Origin: Lactarius indigo
Lineage: Eukaryota; Basidiomycota; Agaricomycetes; Russulales; Russulaceae
Length of the DNA: 64,000 nt
Reading direction: 5' to 3'
Assembly (NCBI GenBank): GCA_025766275.1
Contig: JAFKAC010000009.1
Location: forward strand, 1,860,001 to 1,924,000
The notes beneath the pieces were generated by a model. That model was not told the DNA's origin and did no database searches. It saw only the letters and a list, made by a program, of their open reading frames with translations. Within the stretch, counting starts at the first letter, position 1. Each line of letters starts with the position of its first letter. The translations under genes and the position numbers were made by a program. Positions 43,127-55,603 of the stretch are shown in pieces.

Positions 43127-46100
43127 ATGTCACGTTCTCGACCCAACAACAATCTTCGACTGCCCCAGAGCTTGTTAGACCAGCTCGACGATACACCAGG
43201 TAACCACAGTGTTAGGACATTGTGGATTTGTTTGTCTTACCGTGCCAGTACAGACACGGTTTCAAGACCCCGCCGGAGTCGTGCTCATCCACAAAAGAAC
43301 AACAGTCAGTCGAAGGGAAACCAGGAAACAAGATCGCGAGGAGAAAAAACGACGAAAGGCCCAATACTTCTCTTCAACGGTTACCCACCCGGAGCGTGTT
43401 GCTACTCCCCCTCATCCTGAATCGCCTCCGCCCAAAAGAAGGAGGGTTGCAGAAACATCCCGACCTCAACTTCCAAAACCGAATCTTGGGGGCCGTCTTT
43501 CCGAAACCTCATCGGGATCGGTGTCAAAGAAACCCGCCAAAGATGCTTCTCTCCATATAGCGGCCTCTAACCGGCCTCGGGACCGCCCTAATGCATCTAC
43601 ATTACCTCGCAGCCAGCAGGAGGTTGAGGAAGATAGATATATAGCCCTCCTGGAGGCGAAGCTGAACTCAGGCAAAACTTCAAGAAAGCGTACTGGCTAT
43701 ATTAAAGATATTGACGAAGATGGGCTAGGCGGTGAGGACCTTACTCACTTCGCCTTGACCTCGTCAGACTGACAACTGCAGATCTTCTGGGTGACCTTGA
43801 TGCTATTACCACCGTGCGTTCGGTCAAGGTGTGTCCTACACATATTCTTCGTGACAACACCTCAATTTCCCCCATATCTACAAGCACCCCGACCAACTCT
43901 CTAATGATTCCTTCTCACTTTCTGAAACCGGACTTGTCTCAAGTGACCTACACCGAGATGAAGTGTGCTCTGATAATGAAAGCAAGCTAGCGGAACTTGA
44001 AGAGTGGCATGGGATTCACGACACCACCCTTGAAACGACAGTACTTGGTGCGGAATCAAAGACGAACCCATCGTCGGACCACCAACAGCTTCCTGTGGAG
44101 TCCCCCGCGGGTACGTCTGAATTGTCTTCCTCTATCTATCACGTTTGATTTGGATCGTATAGCTGGAAGTTCGCGTTACGTGCCGCCTCACCTCAGGGAG
44201 GGACTCTCAAACCCTAACAAGAGCGACAGCTACGTCAAGCTGACTCGCCAACTAAAAGGTTTGCTCAACAAGTAATTCTTGTCCTTCCACGAAATTAGGG
44301 AATAGGAGCTCACCCGCCTGTTTAACAGACTAAGCGAGCAAAATATCGCAACTATGCTCAGTAATATTGAGGCTCTCTACCGCGAACACCGTCGAAATGG
44401 TGAAGGCTCAAATGTATTTCTGAGTTATTTCGCTCACTGTGTGTGTTAGACGTGACGTCCTCGATCACATCGTTTGTCATCGAGGTCGTATCTACTCACT
44501 CCGCGTTGCTGGATTCCCACGTAATCCTCCATGCTGCACTAGTATCCAGTTTACATAGAATCATTGGAGCAGAATTCGGTAAAGATGTCCTTTTCGTCAG
44601 TCACTACGACTAACTCTCACTTCGAGCTGCCTCTTTCGTGCAGAGTGTTGTCTCCTCGTACGAGCATCACTATAGTGCTCTTGCCTCAACTATTGCCGGC
44701 GACGCACTCAGCGAGCCATCAGGAAAGGAGTGCTCGAATCTCATTGTTCTCCTTTCGGAGCTGTACAACTTCCAAGTTATCTCCTGTGTCTTGGTTTATG
44801 ACATTATTCGCAACCTCTTGTCGGCGGCGGAGTTGACGGAATACGTTGTTGAGCTCTTGCTCAAGCTATTGCGTAGTACGTTCTAATCGTCAGCATTCAG
44901 TATTCCAGCTGACCTAGTTCTGTAGACTCCGGGCAGCAGCTACGCCAAGACGACCCAAGTGCCCTGAAAGATATTGTCCAAATTGTACAAAGCAAGACCT
45001 CAGATACGGAAACGCCTCTGAGGTTGGCCACCTCGTAGCCTTCCACGTCACCCTTGTGCTAAGATCTTTCTATAGCTCGAGAACGCGCTTCATGTTAGAG
45101 ACGCTGATCAACTTGAAGAACAATAGAACTAAGCGAGCTGCTACACAACCTGCTGGAGGCGATGTCACCGAGCGCTTGAAGAAGTTTCTGACCGGGCTTA
45201 GCAAAACACGGCATTGTATCACCATTTCATCTTTTCTAAATATGGGATAAGGCTGACCGCATCGTTCAGTGGTTGCGCACGAACCTCTGCGAGTGAGTCT
45301 GGACGACTTGCACTCCGCGGATACGAGAGGCAAGTGGTGGCTGGTCGGCGCTGCTTGGAGCGGCGACCCGCTCGTAGAGCGACAGGAAAGCTCGAAGCGA
45401 GCGTTGAACACACGAGATGAGGATTTAGCCGAAAATGCATTGGTCAAGCTTGCCAAGAAGCAGGGGATGAATACCGATGTTCGACGGAGTATATTTGTAG
45501 TGCTCATGAGCAGTGAAGTAAGGCAGGTTTAAAGCCGGTATTCGTGAACACGCTGACAAAGTGCAGGACTATGTCGATGCCTGTGAACGTCTCGCCCAGC
45601 TGAATTCGACAGAGGTACAACAACGCGAGGTTATCCGCGTGCTAGTGAGTTGCTGTGGCAATGTAAGTGCCAACATTAACATTGTAAGGCGAGTCACAGA
45701 TCCCGATTCCTTTCGTGTCATAGGAAAAATCTTACAACCCATATTACGCGTTCGTCGGCCAACATCTTTGTCGAACCTCGCATTCATATAAGATCACACT
45801 TCAATTTTGTCTTTGGGATTTCTTGCGTGGCATTGGAGAGTCTTCAGTTGATGGAGCAGAAGTCGTCAAAAATCTGAAAGGCGGTGAGGATGATCTTGAA
45901 GTCAAAGACATTTCTTCGACGAGGATGAATAACGTCGCGAATGCGTACGCATGGTGGGTCGCAAAAGGCTGTGTGACGCTGTCCGTATTTAAGGTAGGTT
46001 CATTTTGTCGCATCCACCTTCTCGTGACTAAGTCAGCTACCCTCAGCCTGTGGACTTCACAGTGCTAAAGCCTCGAACGCGTGACTTCCTCTCGCACTTC

Positions 46101-46350
46101 TTTCGCCAACTCTTCGCCGATAGCCAGACATCAATTCCAACCCTGCAAAGTGACGCACCGGACCACACGTAATAAAACCTCTCTCGAAGAAATTTTCGTG
46201 AAAGCAGCGCGAACCCAGGTACTGGCCATGGGTCTGGTTTATTTTCTGACGGAGATGAAAAAGGGCTCAGATGAAGAGTTTATTCGATGGGCCATTGGTG
46301 TCGCGATAGACGCTCTACGAACAGGATTGGACATCGTGCCTGTACTGTAA
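43127..46350 (+). CDS. Nucleolar MIF4G-domain protein (SGD1/NOM1 family)
   Basis: The family acts in 40S ribosomal subunit maturation in the nucleolus. About ten exons. The first exon gives MSRSRPNNNLRLPQSLLDQL, then a basic region (RKQDREEKKRRKAQYFSS, PPPKRRRVAE) with RYIALLEAKLNSGK. The MIF4G domain starts at YVPPHLREG, with NIATMLSNIEALYREHRR-type helix, then SVVSSYEHHYSALAS, NLIVLLSELYNFQVISCVLV and RFMLETLINLKNNRTK. The MA3 domain follows: NTDVRRSIFVVLMSSEDYVD, ERLAQLNSTEVQQREVIRVL, LWDFLRGIGESSVDGAEVV. The C-terminus is VKAARTQVLAMGLVYFLTEM to the stop at 46350. Both domains are in the order expected for the family. It converges on EFM4, 155 bp away. Confidence 0.88.
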
Positions 46351-46505
46351 TCTCGGAGTACCTCCCACCGTTACTAGGGTCTCTTCTTGAATGCCACGGT
46401 AGTGTAAACGCTCCCGGTCTTCCCCCCGAAAGAGATGGATGGGTGCTTGACGCGTGAGCTGGATAACTCGAGTGAGGATTTACAGGGACATTAGAAAGCG
46501 CCTCA

Positions 46506-47267
46506 CTAGAACTCAAAGTTCGTCTCGGGTTTGATGAAACTTGCTTTCAGTTCCTCTTCCGTAAAGTTACAAGCTGCAGACGATGGTCAACAAGAGGAAA
46601 TCGAATCAATTTTAGGCATACAGGTTATCAAAAAATATCCGCCTTCCTTAAGCAATCTCGAAGCCTGCGCCGGATACGCTGCCTGGGGGCTTCTCCCGAG
46701 TTCGTCTTTCTCTCCAAGAGCGATCGCATCGTAAGTTCCCTTGTCCAGTAGCAGGTCCCACAACCCCGGAGCATCAGGTCTTCCGGTCACGAAGGGGGGT
46801 GACTCTCGAAGAAAATCACAGAGGTGAAAGGCGATCTCCTCGCCATTCCGCGTGGGGGCGATCAAGCGGGCGAGCTTGACCGCGTCTGGACTGTAATCGA
46901 GGCCGGTCAGGTGGGAAGCCGCATATCCAGCGTCGCGGAGCGCGAAGAGCATAGTCCCGTTACCGCTGCCGATCTCGAGAATCTGAGGTCCGGAGGCTGC
47001 GGGAACGTTCTCCAATGTCCAGTCGACCATCTTCTCAACACTGTCTTCGCCGAACCTGAAAGATCTTTTAAGCGACAGAGCGAGCTTAGCATGTATCTCC
47101 CTCTCACCAGATTTCTCCTTCGTCTCCCGTCTCGTGGAAGTTCGTGACCTCCCTTTCGTAGACGTGGTCCCAGCTGAAAACGTGGGCCACAGGCTTCGAG
47201 AAGGTAGTTGTTCAACGTACTGAGCTCTGGTACCCAGCTGGGACGGTCCAAATTCTGTTGTGTCCAT
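46506..47267 (-). CDS. EFM4: EFM4/METTL10-type protein-lysine methyltransferase
   Basis: Cytosolic S-adenosylmethionine-dependent enzyme; the yeast and human members methylate translation elongation factor 1A. Four exons: MDTTEFGPSQLGTRAH joins WDHVYEREVTNFHETGDEGE, then WFGEDSVEKMVDWTLENVPA with the SAM motif ILEIGSGNGTMLFALRDAGY. GLDYSPDAVKLARLIA and FHLCDFLRESPP follow, then LLLDKGTYDAIALG. The last exon gives SCNFTEEELKASFIKPETNF. The start at 47267 and stop at 46506-46508 match the family's length of about 230 residues. The context is convergent with NOM1. Confidence 0.9.
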
Positions 47268-47670
47268 GTCTAGGCTGGTCTCGCGTTTTCGGCTATGGTG
47301 AAGATGAACTCTGCCTTCAGGCTTCAAGATCCGAGTCTCCGTCCAACAAGTCACTGCTTAGTCAGCCGGAACGAGTGGGAGAAATGAGGTGCAGTGTCAC
47401 CGAGTCTACGTCTCTTCTTAGTAATGGCTGGACAATACGATGTGCTGTTACAGAGGTAGGAAAAATAATCGCATGATGGAGATAAGGTCGTCTCAGGAGA
47501 TGGGTGGGCAGAATATGGTGTGAATTGATGTGAGACGACGATGATTATAGCGTTTGTACAGGGTAATGTGTCTAATAAAACGCAAATGAACTTGCGCAAG
47601 AGTCAGTAGCAATAGTATAGAAGCGCAAGGCCGTGGCGTACCGAAAAGCGCAGGGGAACGATAGACTGTA
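47268..47670. other. Spacer holding the EFM4 promoter
   Basis: About 400 bp between two minus-strand genes. No frame or repeat is supported. Confidence 0.4.
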
Positions 47671-48031
47671 CTATCGTGCTCGGAGGTCCTTCTCTAGCAT
47701 ATCCTTGGCCTCGTTGATCTTACTAGCGAGGTAAGGAGCTCCGCCGCGGTCTGGGTGATTAGCGAGCATGATATGGCGATGTGCATCCTTCAGTTTCGTT
47801 TTGAGTGTAGGACCGTCCCTATGAAACGTCACTGGTTAGAACAGAACAAGAAAGTGAAGGACACACGCACTTGAGACCAAGGATTGCGAGGGCCTCCTTC
47901 CGGTCCATTTTTGCTTTGAAACCACCTTTGACCCATTGGTCTGCGGCTCCCATAGCGCTGCGGCGGAGGAAATGACGGCCTGCTAGACCTGCGGCAATAG
48001 CACCGATTCCGATGAAGAAGGGAGTCGCCAT
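47671..48031 (-). CDS. PAM18: PAM18/TIM14, J-protein of the mitochondrial import motor
   Basis: It stimulates mitochondrial Hsp70 at the exit of the TIM23 channel in the inner membrane. The N-terminus holds one membrane segment, [18 protein letters not shown]. The matrix part starts [17 protein letters not shown], then after one intron [20 protein letters not shown], with the HPD motif in [20 protein letters not shown]. The J domain is the shortened, C-terminal type typical of TIM14. About 100 residues, as expected. Confidence 0.93.
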
Positions 48032-48183
48032 TGGGACGTGAGTTGGCCCTTCCGCTCCGCTCTTGGTGACGCGACAAGTCGACTCCGGCCCGGCGTAGGG
48101 TCTCACTCGCTTTGTCACCACCGTCGACTGTCAGTCCTAGTTCACACGTTATCTCGTCATAGAACCTCGCAAATATACAATAT

Positions 48184-48700
48184 ATGGACTCCGCATCTTG
48201 TCAGTACACCTCATTACCGAGCATCTATAGCGGGTACCCGCACGGGGCCTCAATCACAACCGCTGGTGGCAGCATTACATCGGGGCATTTTCAGATTGCG
48301 GAATTGCTACTAAAGTCTGTTACAGCCGTGGATGCTACGAGCCCTTCGGCTGGACGCCACTGCAGTGCATCTGCAGCGGGACTTGTGCAATGCTTACTAG
48401 GTCATGGAGTCGACCCGGACTTGCAACAAGGCGATGACCAGACCTCACTCCATTCGTCAGCAGCGAGTGGAAACCTAGAATTTGTTCGGGGTGCAACTTG
48501 GGTACAGACTAGGCGTCGGCTTCGTGAAACAACTACGGCGATACTTACTCCCTTGCTTGCGCCATGACTCAGATTATAACCACCTCAGGATGGTGCAACT
48601 ATAACTACAGCACAGGGCGAGATCCACGCGACACCGTTGCGTCTGGCTTTGTCCATAGGGCAGCGGAACGGTGTAGCTATTACTCCAACAAGATCCGGCG
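48184..48700 (+). pseudogene. Degenerate ankyrin-repeat gene (gankyrin/Nas6-like)
   Basis: The frame starting MDSASCQYTSLPSIYSG retains ankyrin-like units: GHFQIAELLLKS, LVQCLLGHGVDPDLQQGDDQ and TSLHSSAASGNLEFVR. Further units appear in shifted frames, for example LRLALSIGQRNGVAI around 48640-48690. The spacing of about 33 residues fits ankyrin repeats. Broken frames and lost consensus residues (TPLH to TSLH, missing helices) argue for a pseudogene. The resemblance to the proteasome assembly chaperone Nas6 is a guess from repeat sequence only. Confidence 0.55.
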
Positions 48701-49772
48701 ATGGTAAGTGCATGGGATAAGAGCGACTCAGACGCCATTGTACCTCGCATTATCTGGTTGGGACGTAATACCCGGCCTTTCATACGGAGTCTTTCACCAT
48801 ATCGTAGCGGAAAGATTTGCTGTATGTAGTTTTTTTGCGCCTTTCATCGCTAAAATCTCACATGGAACGACTCCACAGGGCTACTAATGTCGTCGGTCTG
48901 GAGAGGTTTGCTGGCGCTCTTAAAAAGTTGTCTGTGAGCACCGGATGAGCCAATTGAATCCCAACGTCCGATCCTGAGGAGTGCGCTCGGCATGGATAGC
49001 CAATTGACAAAGATAAGACAAACAATCGACTGGTAACGTCTACAGGACGTATTTGGTGTACTGTCTTGCGTTGGTTGTGCGGGCCAGGGTTCGCTTCGAC
49101 ATCAAAGCGGATTCAAAGTTCCCAGTCAGGCGTTTTTGGGGGATGGATTTCTCAGGCAGGGACGTCACTTTCGATTCCTTGTTTCCAAGCACAATGACGT
49201 ACTCGGTAGGTCCTGAAGTCTCGTCCGTCGGTTTACTGTACTTATTGCGAGCTGGGAACAGAAGGGTCATTGACTGACGGTACGTATCTCCGCCGAGGCT
49301 AAGATGAAAAACTCACGAATTGACCCGACTCAGCTGGGCTACCGGCCCCGTGTTGGACTAGGGAGGGTGCCGTACAAGCAGTATGTCTATAGACAGATAT
49401 CTGTCCCGCTATCGGAGTTGCTGCTACTAGCAGCCTTGAGGCGGAATATTATCACGGGATCCTGGCTGCACTCGATATTCCCTGTTGTAACAGTTGTGTG
49501 TGTGTCGTGATTGGCGGATATCCTTACTGGGCAGACGCTCGCGAACGGCCGGTCGGTGAAAAGGTGGCGAATGAGGAATGTACGTTGCCCCCCACACGAG
49601 GCCACGCTGCCCGTGGTGGTGGGCCTAGACGTCGACCAAGCCACGAGCCGGGTTCTTTTCTGTCCTTTCATCGATTAAAAACGCAACCACTGCCTTGCTC
49701 CGCTACTACGACGACCCTCCAACGCCCGTCAGCTCTGTCTGAAGGCCAAATTCGATAGTCCCCATAGACACT
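48701..49772. other. Intergenic, no supported gene; right part is the helicase promoter
   Basis: Short frames only, such as DPTQLGYRPRVGLGRVPYKQ near 49330, unrecognised. From about 49540 the sequence resembles the region before the second helicase copy (about 55370 on), so this is where the tandem duplication begins. Confidence 0.4.
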
Positions 49773-52557
49773 ATGCCTCGTCAGTCATCCAACCTGGCTC
49801 CCTCTCAGCCTCTTTCTTTTGATCAAACCTTCATCGATGAGCCAATCGAAAGTATCCAAGCGCGTGTCGTGCACGAGAAGGAGCTTGAAACTACTGATTT
49901 TCAGTGGCTCTTTGGCTCCGCTGCGAACTCTCCCCGTTCAGTGGGCATTTCCCCGGCTTACTCCAAGTCGGGAAGCTTGCCAGCTCTTGCCTGCGCTCTC
50001 GGCAATCGCGTACTCATTATAAACTTCCATAGCTCGAAACCTTCCGATGATGGTACGAGTGGCCCTCGGCTCAGGAATGCAGATCGCCGCAATCAGCTAG
50101 AGCAAGAACTTTTATGTCACCCAGATTGCACATTCTATGCTTTCGACCTTGCGCCGCTTGCACTGTCTCTTCGCCTTCATCTGCATCTTCACCTTTCCAA
50201 TGCCATCGATATCCAGTCCGCACTCCCCGTCCCTACTCGATCACCTGTTGACTCGGTCCAGGTCATCGTTAGTGACGCATCCCCCATTTTCGCCGACAAC
50301 ATTACAAGCGCATTCGAGACTACACTGTATGTGTCTAGCAAACATAAGGACCTTACTGAGCTGGTGCAGAGAGCCTGGCTTTGTGGCTACCTTGGTCAAT
50401 ACGACCTCGGAAATACTCAGGACTTGTTTTATGCAGCTCCTAAGGTTGATATGAGGAAATTCTCGGCGGAAGTGAGTCTAACTTTTAATCGGATTTATCA
50501 GTGCATCTCATGACATCGCTCTCGCAAGGCCCTAAATGTTCTGCAGAAGATATCATACGATATGCAACGCCTCGACAACATGAAGCCCATGTCCGTAACA
50601 CATGAAATCCGAACAGGGTTCAATCACAAGACTCAGCAGATGGTTGCGATGTCTCAACGCTACTCAAATCGGCTCACACCTAATGCGTCGGTAAGCGTTC
50701 AACTACATTTTTAAGGGTATTTTCGACTCTTTTTGTCTAGAGAGTCAAGGTCACGGTTGCCCATGGCTCCTCCACAACATTCACAGTTACCGGTGACGCT
50801 GCCAGGGTTCGTGGAAAATCTGCCCATATAGATACAGAGCACAATATGGAGGGTAAAGTCATAGCCTCTATCACCTCCATTGGCCGGGATCTTCCTACCA
50901 GGGCCGAACAAGACCGCAGCATGGCTCTCTTGCGTGTCCTACAGGGTTCTTCTCCCCTTTTAGAGAACCACTGGATGAAGGCTATCTGGCTACCATCGGA
51001 CTCTGTTGTCTGGCCTGAATATTTCTCTTCTTCCGAATCCGTGCCCCCTATCGAAGTCGTCGAACATCCCGACGCGCCTCTGAACTCTTCTCAGCATTCG
51101 GCCCTCACAAATATGCTTTCTTCTTCTCTTGATAATTGTATCACTCTGGTTCGAGGCCCTCCTGGTACCGGAAAGACAACTGTTATCGCCACCTATGTGG
51201 TTGATGCCATTCGCGCCGGACAGAGAGGGATCTGGCTAATGGCGCAGTCAAATGTCGCTGTTAAAAATATTGCCGAGAAGCTGGCCAAGTTTGAATTTTT
51301 CGGTTTCAAGCTTTTGGTCTCCCAGGGTTTCCATTACGAATGGTGAGCTGTCTTCGTCAAGAGGTTTATCGTGTTAACGTCGACAAGGCATGAACATCTT
51401 TACAACAAGATAGAAAAAAACACCATTCGCACAGATAATCTACCGAAGCCAAGCGCTCTCAAAAAGGTTCTTCAAGACACACAGGTCGTACTGTGCACAC
51501 TCAGTATGATCTCTTCCCCGAGGCTACGCGACCTCACTCAGATCGTTCCGATCATCAATGTTGTCATTGACGAGGCCAGCCAAATTGAGGTCAGCCAGTA
51601 CGTTCCTTTATTCAAGTCATTTGGCCATACTCTGCGGAATCTATGCTTTATCGGAGACGACAAGCAACGTGGGCGATTTCGTTTTTTTTTTGCATCACAA
51701 TTTCTTATAATTTACGTTCTTTCAAGTGCCTCCTCATGGCCAAGACGACCTGAAGAACCTGGAAAGTATTTTCGAGGTGGCACATCTGAAGACGTCTGCG
51801 GTCCTTTTAGATACGCAATGTGAGGATCGAAATTCGCTCGGGTTGTATTTGCTGACATATTCTCGAACTCGAAGACCGTATGCCTCCACAGATTGGGGAT
51901 TTTATATCTGAAAAAGTCTACAACGGCGAGCTCAAGTCTAATCCTGAGCATCCCATCAAGTCGAGTACCACCGCGTGTCATTTCGTTGATATAAACGGTG
52001 CCGAACGATTGGACGCGGACGGAAAGAGCATAATGGTAAGTGCAACAATTGTATCGAAAGAAAACAAGCCAATTGCGTCATCAGAATCTAGAAGAGGTCG
52101 AGGCCGTCATGCTCATCGCGGAACACCTCCAGGAGGAAGGCACCTCCTATAGGATCATCACCCCCTACGATGCGCAGCGGGGCGAACTCGAGCGGGCGCT
52201 CAAAGAGAGAGAGCTCGACTGGGAGGACAAGTGCTTTAACGTCGATTCGTTCCAGGGTTCGTTTGGTCTTTGCGCTTTCCCGGTTTTCTCACAACCCAAC
52301 GCGCGAAAACAGGTAACGAAGACCATGTAATCGTTATTTCCCTAGTCCGTTCAAAAGGACTCGGATTCTTGTCCAGTTTGCGACGGACAAACGTCATGCT
52401 CACTCGATGCCAGCGCGGCATGTACATCGTCTCGAGTAGGGCATTCCTTCTCGGAAAAGGTGCCGACTCTCTGGTCGGCAAGATGGCCGCCGAGTTGGGA
52501 AAACGACCCAACGCTTGGCTGACTCAGAAGGATATTGAAGGAGGGAAATTTGAGTAG
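49773..52557 (+). CDS. Superfamily 1 helicase, UPF1/DNA2-like, copy 1
   Basis: About nine exons. The first exon encodes a conserved N-terminal region (LEWLFGSAANSPRSVGISPA-type block, CHPDCTFYAFDLAPLALSL, WLCGYLGQYDLGNTQDLFYA) that I cannot assign with confidence. After KISYDMQRLDNMKPMS and a beta-rich segment come the SF1 motifs. Motif I is RGPPGTGKTTVIATY. Motif Ia is GIWLMAQSNVAVKNIAEKL. Motif II is VVIDEASQIEVSQYVPLF, an SF1B DEAxQ box. Motif III is FIGDDKQ. Motifs IV-VI are YRIITPYDAQRGELE, FNVDSFQG and NVMLTRCQRGMYIVSS. Motif order and DEAxQ place it near UPF1/SMUBP2-like nucleic-acid helicases. The substrate is unknown. The frame is intact across motifs, unlike copy 2. Confidence 0.82.
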
Positions 52558-52689
52558 GCGGCTGATGGTAGGCGGGGAAATGAAAGCGCGCGCGGATAAA
52601 TGCGCGCAAGTCTGTTTTGATTCTTCCGTTGTAGCGTTCCACACACGAATTGTTTGATCGGAAGAGTGTTTCAGAGGCTATGTTTGGCC

Positions 52690-54730
52690 CATCTACTGTC
52701 TGTGTTGAATAATCATAGTATGCAATCCAATAGGCTCATATGCGAGCGGCGGTCGGCGCGGATGGGTAGGCTCTGATGAACGTGCGTCCCTCGCCACGCG
52801 TTGAAATGTGGCTATTGATGCATCGATATGCATGAGGGTTCGGATTCGATGCAAGACTTGATGATGTTCAATCCGGAGAGATCTGTAATGCACCGAGACG
52901 CTACTCCTGACTTCTCTCGAATCACGGGTCGTCGGATTGCACAGCCCACATCATGAGTCGAACTCCGAGTAAATGCCGATCGATCCGACGTGTCGCCACT
53001 CGACGCGAGAATGCTAAACAGCGCGGCGCAGAAGAGCGAACATCATCGTATCCTTATATATTAGCCTAAACAAACAAACGATAATACAGAGGCGAACGGG
53101 TCGGTCATCGACAAGATATGTGCGGCTGTCCTCAGTTAGAATACACTTGGACTGTCTCCGGCTTGTCGAATGCACACGTATAGGCGCAGTCGCAGTCTCG
53201 TTCGTCGCCATGAAGTTCCCACGCGATTCATACCTGTATGTACGCGTCCGGAGAAAGCCCAGCTGCGCCCGTAGTGTTAGAGTATTATCGATCAGAGAGA
53301 TGGGGAGTTGCGTGGATTACCTATAGACAGTATCCGTTCTACGCCATAGTCAGAGAACCAGACGACTCTAACGCCTGAGCCGGCTATCAAGGTTTTCATC
53401 GATTATTGGGATCGACCGGGGAACGAATGTTGTACAAGAGTCGATCTCTGTAAGTGAGTCTATGACCTGCAGAGTGCGTGAGTGTGGGTAAGACGCCATG
53501 AAGGAAATAGCTTACCAAGGATGAAGAGCTAAGGCTGATAGCGAAGACAGACTGTTGATGACTTTTGGGGACTCCTGGGTACGGGAACCAACCAACGTAC
53601 TTCTGTCCAACGATCTCGGTAGTTGACATCAAGTATCCGTATCGCAATGCAAACCGTCTCCTCGCCAGCCTCAGCGTGCCCAACGGCACCGTGAGCTACG
53701 CTCCTCAAGCACTACCCGATGGTCTACAAAAGAGGGTGATTAATTCCCATAGTAGACCCCGATAGTGTATGACCAATCGTTGTCTATGACAACTATTTTC
53801 AGTGTCGGGAAAGGCAGGTAGAGATTGAGGCCTACAATTGGGGGCTCATCGTATCACAGGAACTCACAGCACATCCGTCGTAGCATCGGCATTGTTGGCG
53901 CGTGGCGATACAACAGCGAAACGCAGGAGTCACGTGTAGTACTTGAACCCGGCAGGACTCGTGAATATGCCGTTGAGGGGCTATCATAGCATGTGTGAGC
54001 CGTAAATTGGGGATTATGGTAGTAAGCCAGGAAGCGAGGAGCGTTGGGGGAGAAAGGAATATAAAAGCGCCTGCTTTCACATCAACAATATTCACGCGCT
54101 ATGAAATGATATAAGGACATGTGTCACCAAGGGGATGCAGTAGCATATATATTGTAACATGGCAGGCATTGTGGATTGAGGCGACCGCACAAATCCGGGT
54201 TCTGACCCAATGACCGCCGTCCAATTACTATTGATATTGTCACGGTCGGCATGTCATCTCGCCATCCAGGGCACAGGAAGTCCACACAAGCTGGCCAACG
54301 ACGTGACGAATTGCGACCGTGACAAAAAGGCAGTGGACTAGCTGTGGTCGTAAGAAAACAGACGCGTATCATAATAGAACGTCCTCACTAGAAGTATATG
54401 AGACGCCGTCAGCTTGTCGATTTCATCCCCCCGGGTGGCCCTGACTGTGTTGCCTCAAAGGCGGGCACACTTCACCCAGGGAATGGAATGCACATGTAGA
54501 TGATAAGTTGGCCAGTGGCGACTGAGCGAGCCGCGGAGGAAGAACCCCATGATGACCGCCCTCTGATTTGTCATCAAAAAGCTCCCACCCGAACCTGCAA
54601 ACCACGGAACGTCCATTCTGTGACTTGGACTCACTAACACTGGTAGTGCTCGTTGGCCACTCGCATAGAACGCTTTCTTCTCTGAATACACCAGACCTAG
54701 ATGCGGGGGTTACAGATTCCCGCGTCATCA
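52690..54730 (-). pseudogene. Carnitine acetyltransferase, decayed copy 1
   Basis: It lies as the mirror neighbour of helicase copy 1 and aligns in patches with the intact gene at 58524-61051. The stretch corresponding to 59460-59735 of the intact gene, which encodes the catalytic GEHSPCDALVPS segment, is missing near 53400. Other parts are in shifted frames with stops (for example TTEIVGQKYV near 53620 and LFDDKSEGG near 54560). The C-terminal tripeptide is lost. It cannot make an active enzyme. Confidence 0.75.
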
Positions 54731-55603
54731 CCTAGAGCATCTTCAGAATTTTTCGCTAAATGTTCCTTTACAGCTTTCCCCTCTGATAGTCCATGGGGCT
54801 ACACAGAATCTACTCGCTTCCATCTGTCTAAAGGGCTCTTCTCTGGGAATATCTGTACGCGCTAGGCTGGCCAACTTGAAATCTCACCAGACTTTCGTCA
54901 TTCGATTTCTGATGAGAAAGCATTCGATACCAGTGGCCGATAGACTAAACGATGGATCGAGCTGGCCAGATCGGCTCAAAATTCTGCCGCACGTATTGGT
55001 CAACTGACCGTATTTCACCCGCAGCAAAGAGAAGAAGCTCAAATGGGACAGGCCGGCGCAGCAGCCACTGGGGTGGTGTGGAAGGGGTGACGGTGTCACC
55101 CAGAGCCCCATGGACACGGAGACACCTGCGATATAGTTTCAAAAGATAAGAAGATTCTGCGAGGACAACTAGACCTCTGCTTCGTCGTTGCGAGTCAAGA
55201 AATTTGGCTATGTCATTTTTGCTGCGGACCTGATGTTATCTTGCTTGCGCCCTGGGTGACCAGCACTCCGGTACAAGAAGGCCAATGAAAGCGGTCAAGG
55301 TAGCCAAGTTCCGTGATCAGTGTATCTACAGCCTGGGTGAACAAACGTTCGCCAACAGGAAATCGATGAGGACACTGACAGATGAGGCATCTACGTTCCC
55401 CCCACTCCACGACCCTCCGCAGTAGCGATTGTTCCAGAAGTCGACCAAGTCACGACGTGAGTTTCTATGTGCGCTACGCCCGCACCGATAGATAACGCAA
55501 TCGCCGTACGCAGCCACTACGACGACCCCCATAACTCACTTACAAGTACCTCTTCCTTCGTGATTCAAACCCCGGACTCGCCCAAACACTCCCATTAACC
55601 ACC
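54731..55603. other. Spacer between the duplication units, no gene seen
   Basis: It probably holds the lost 5' part of the acetyltransferase pseudogene and the promoter of helicase copy 2. No frame is supported. Confidence 0.4.
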
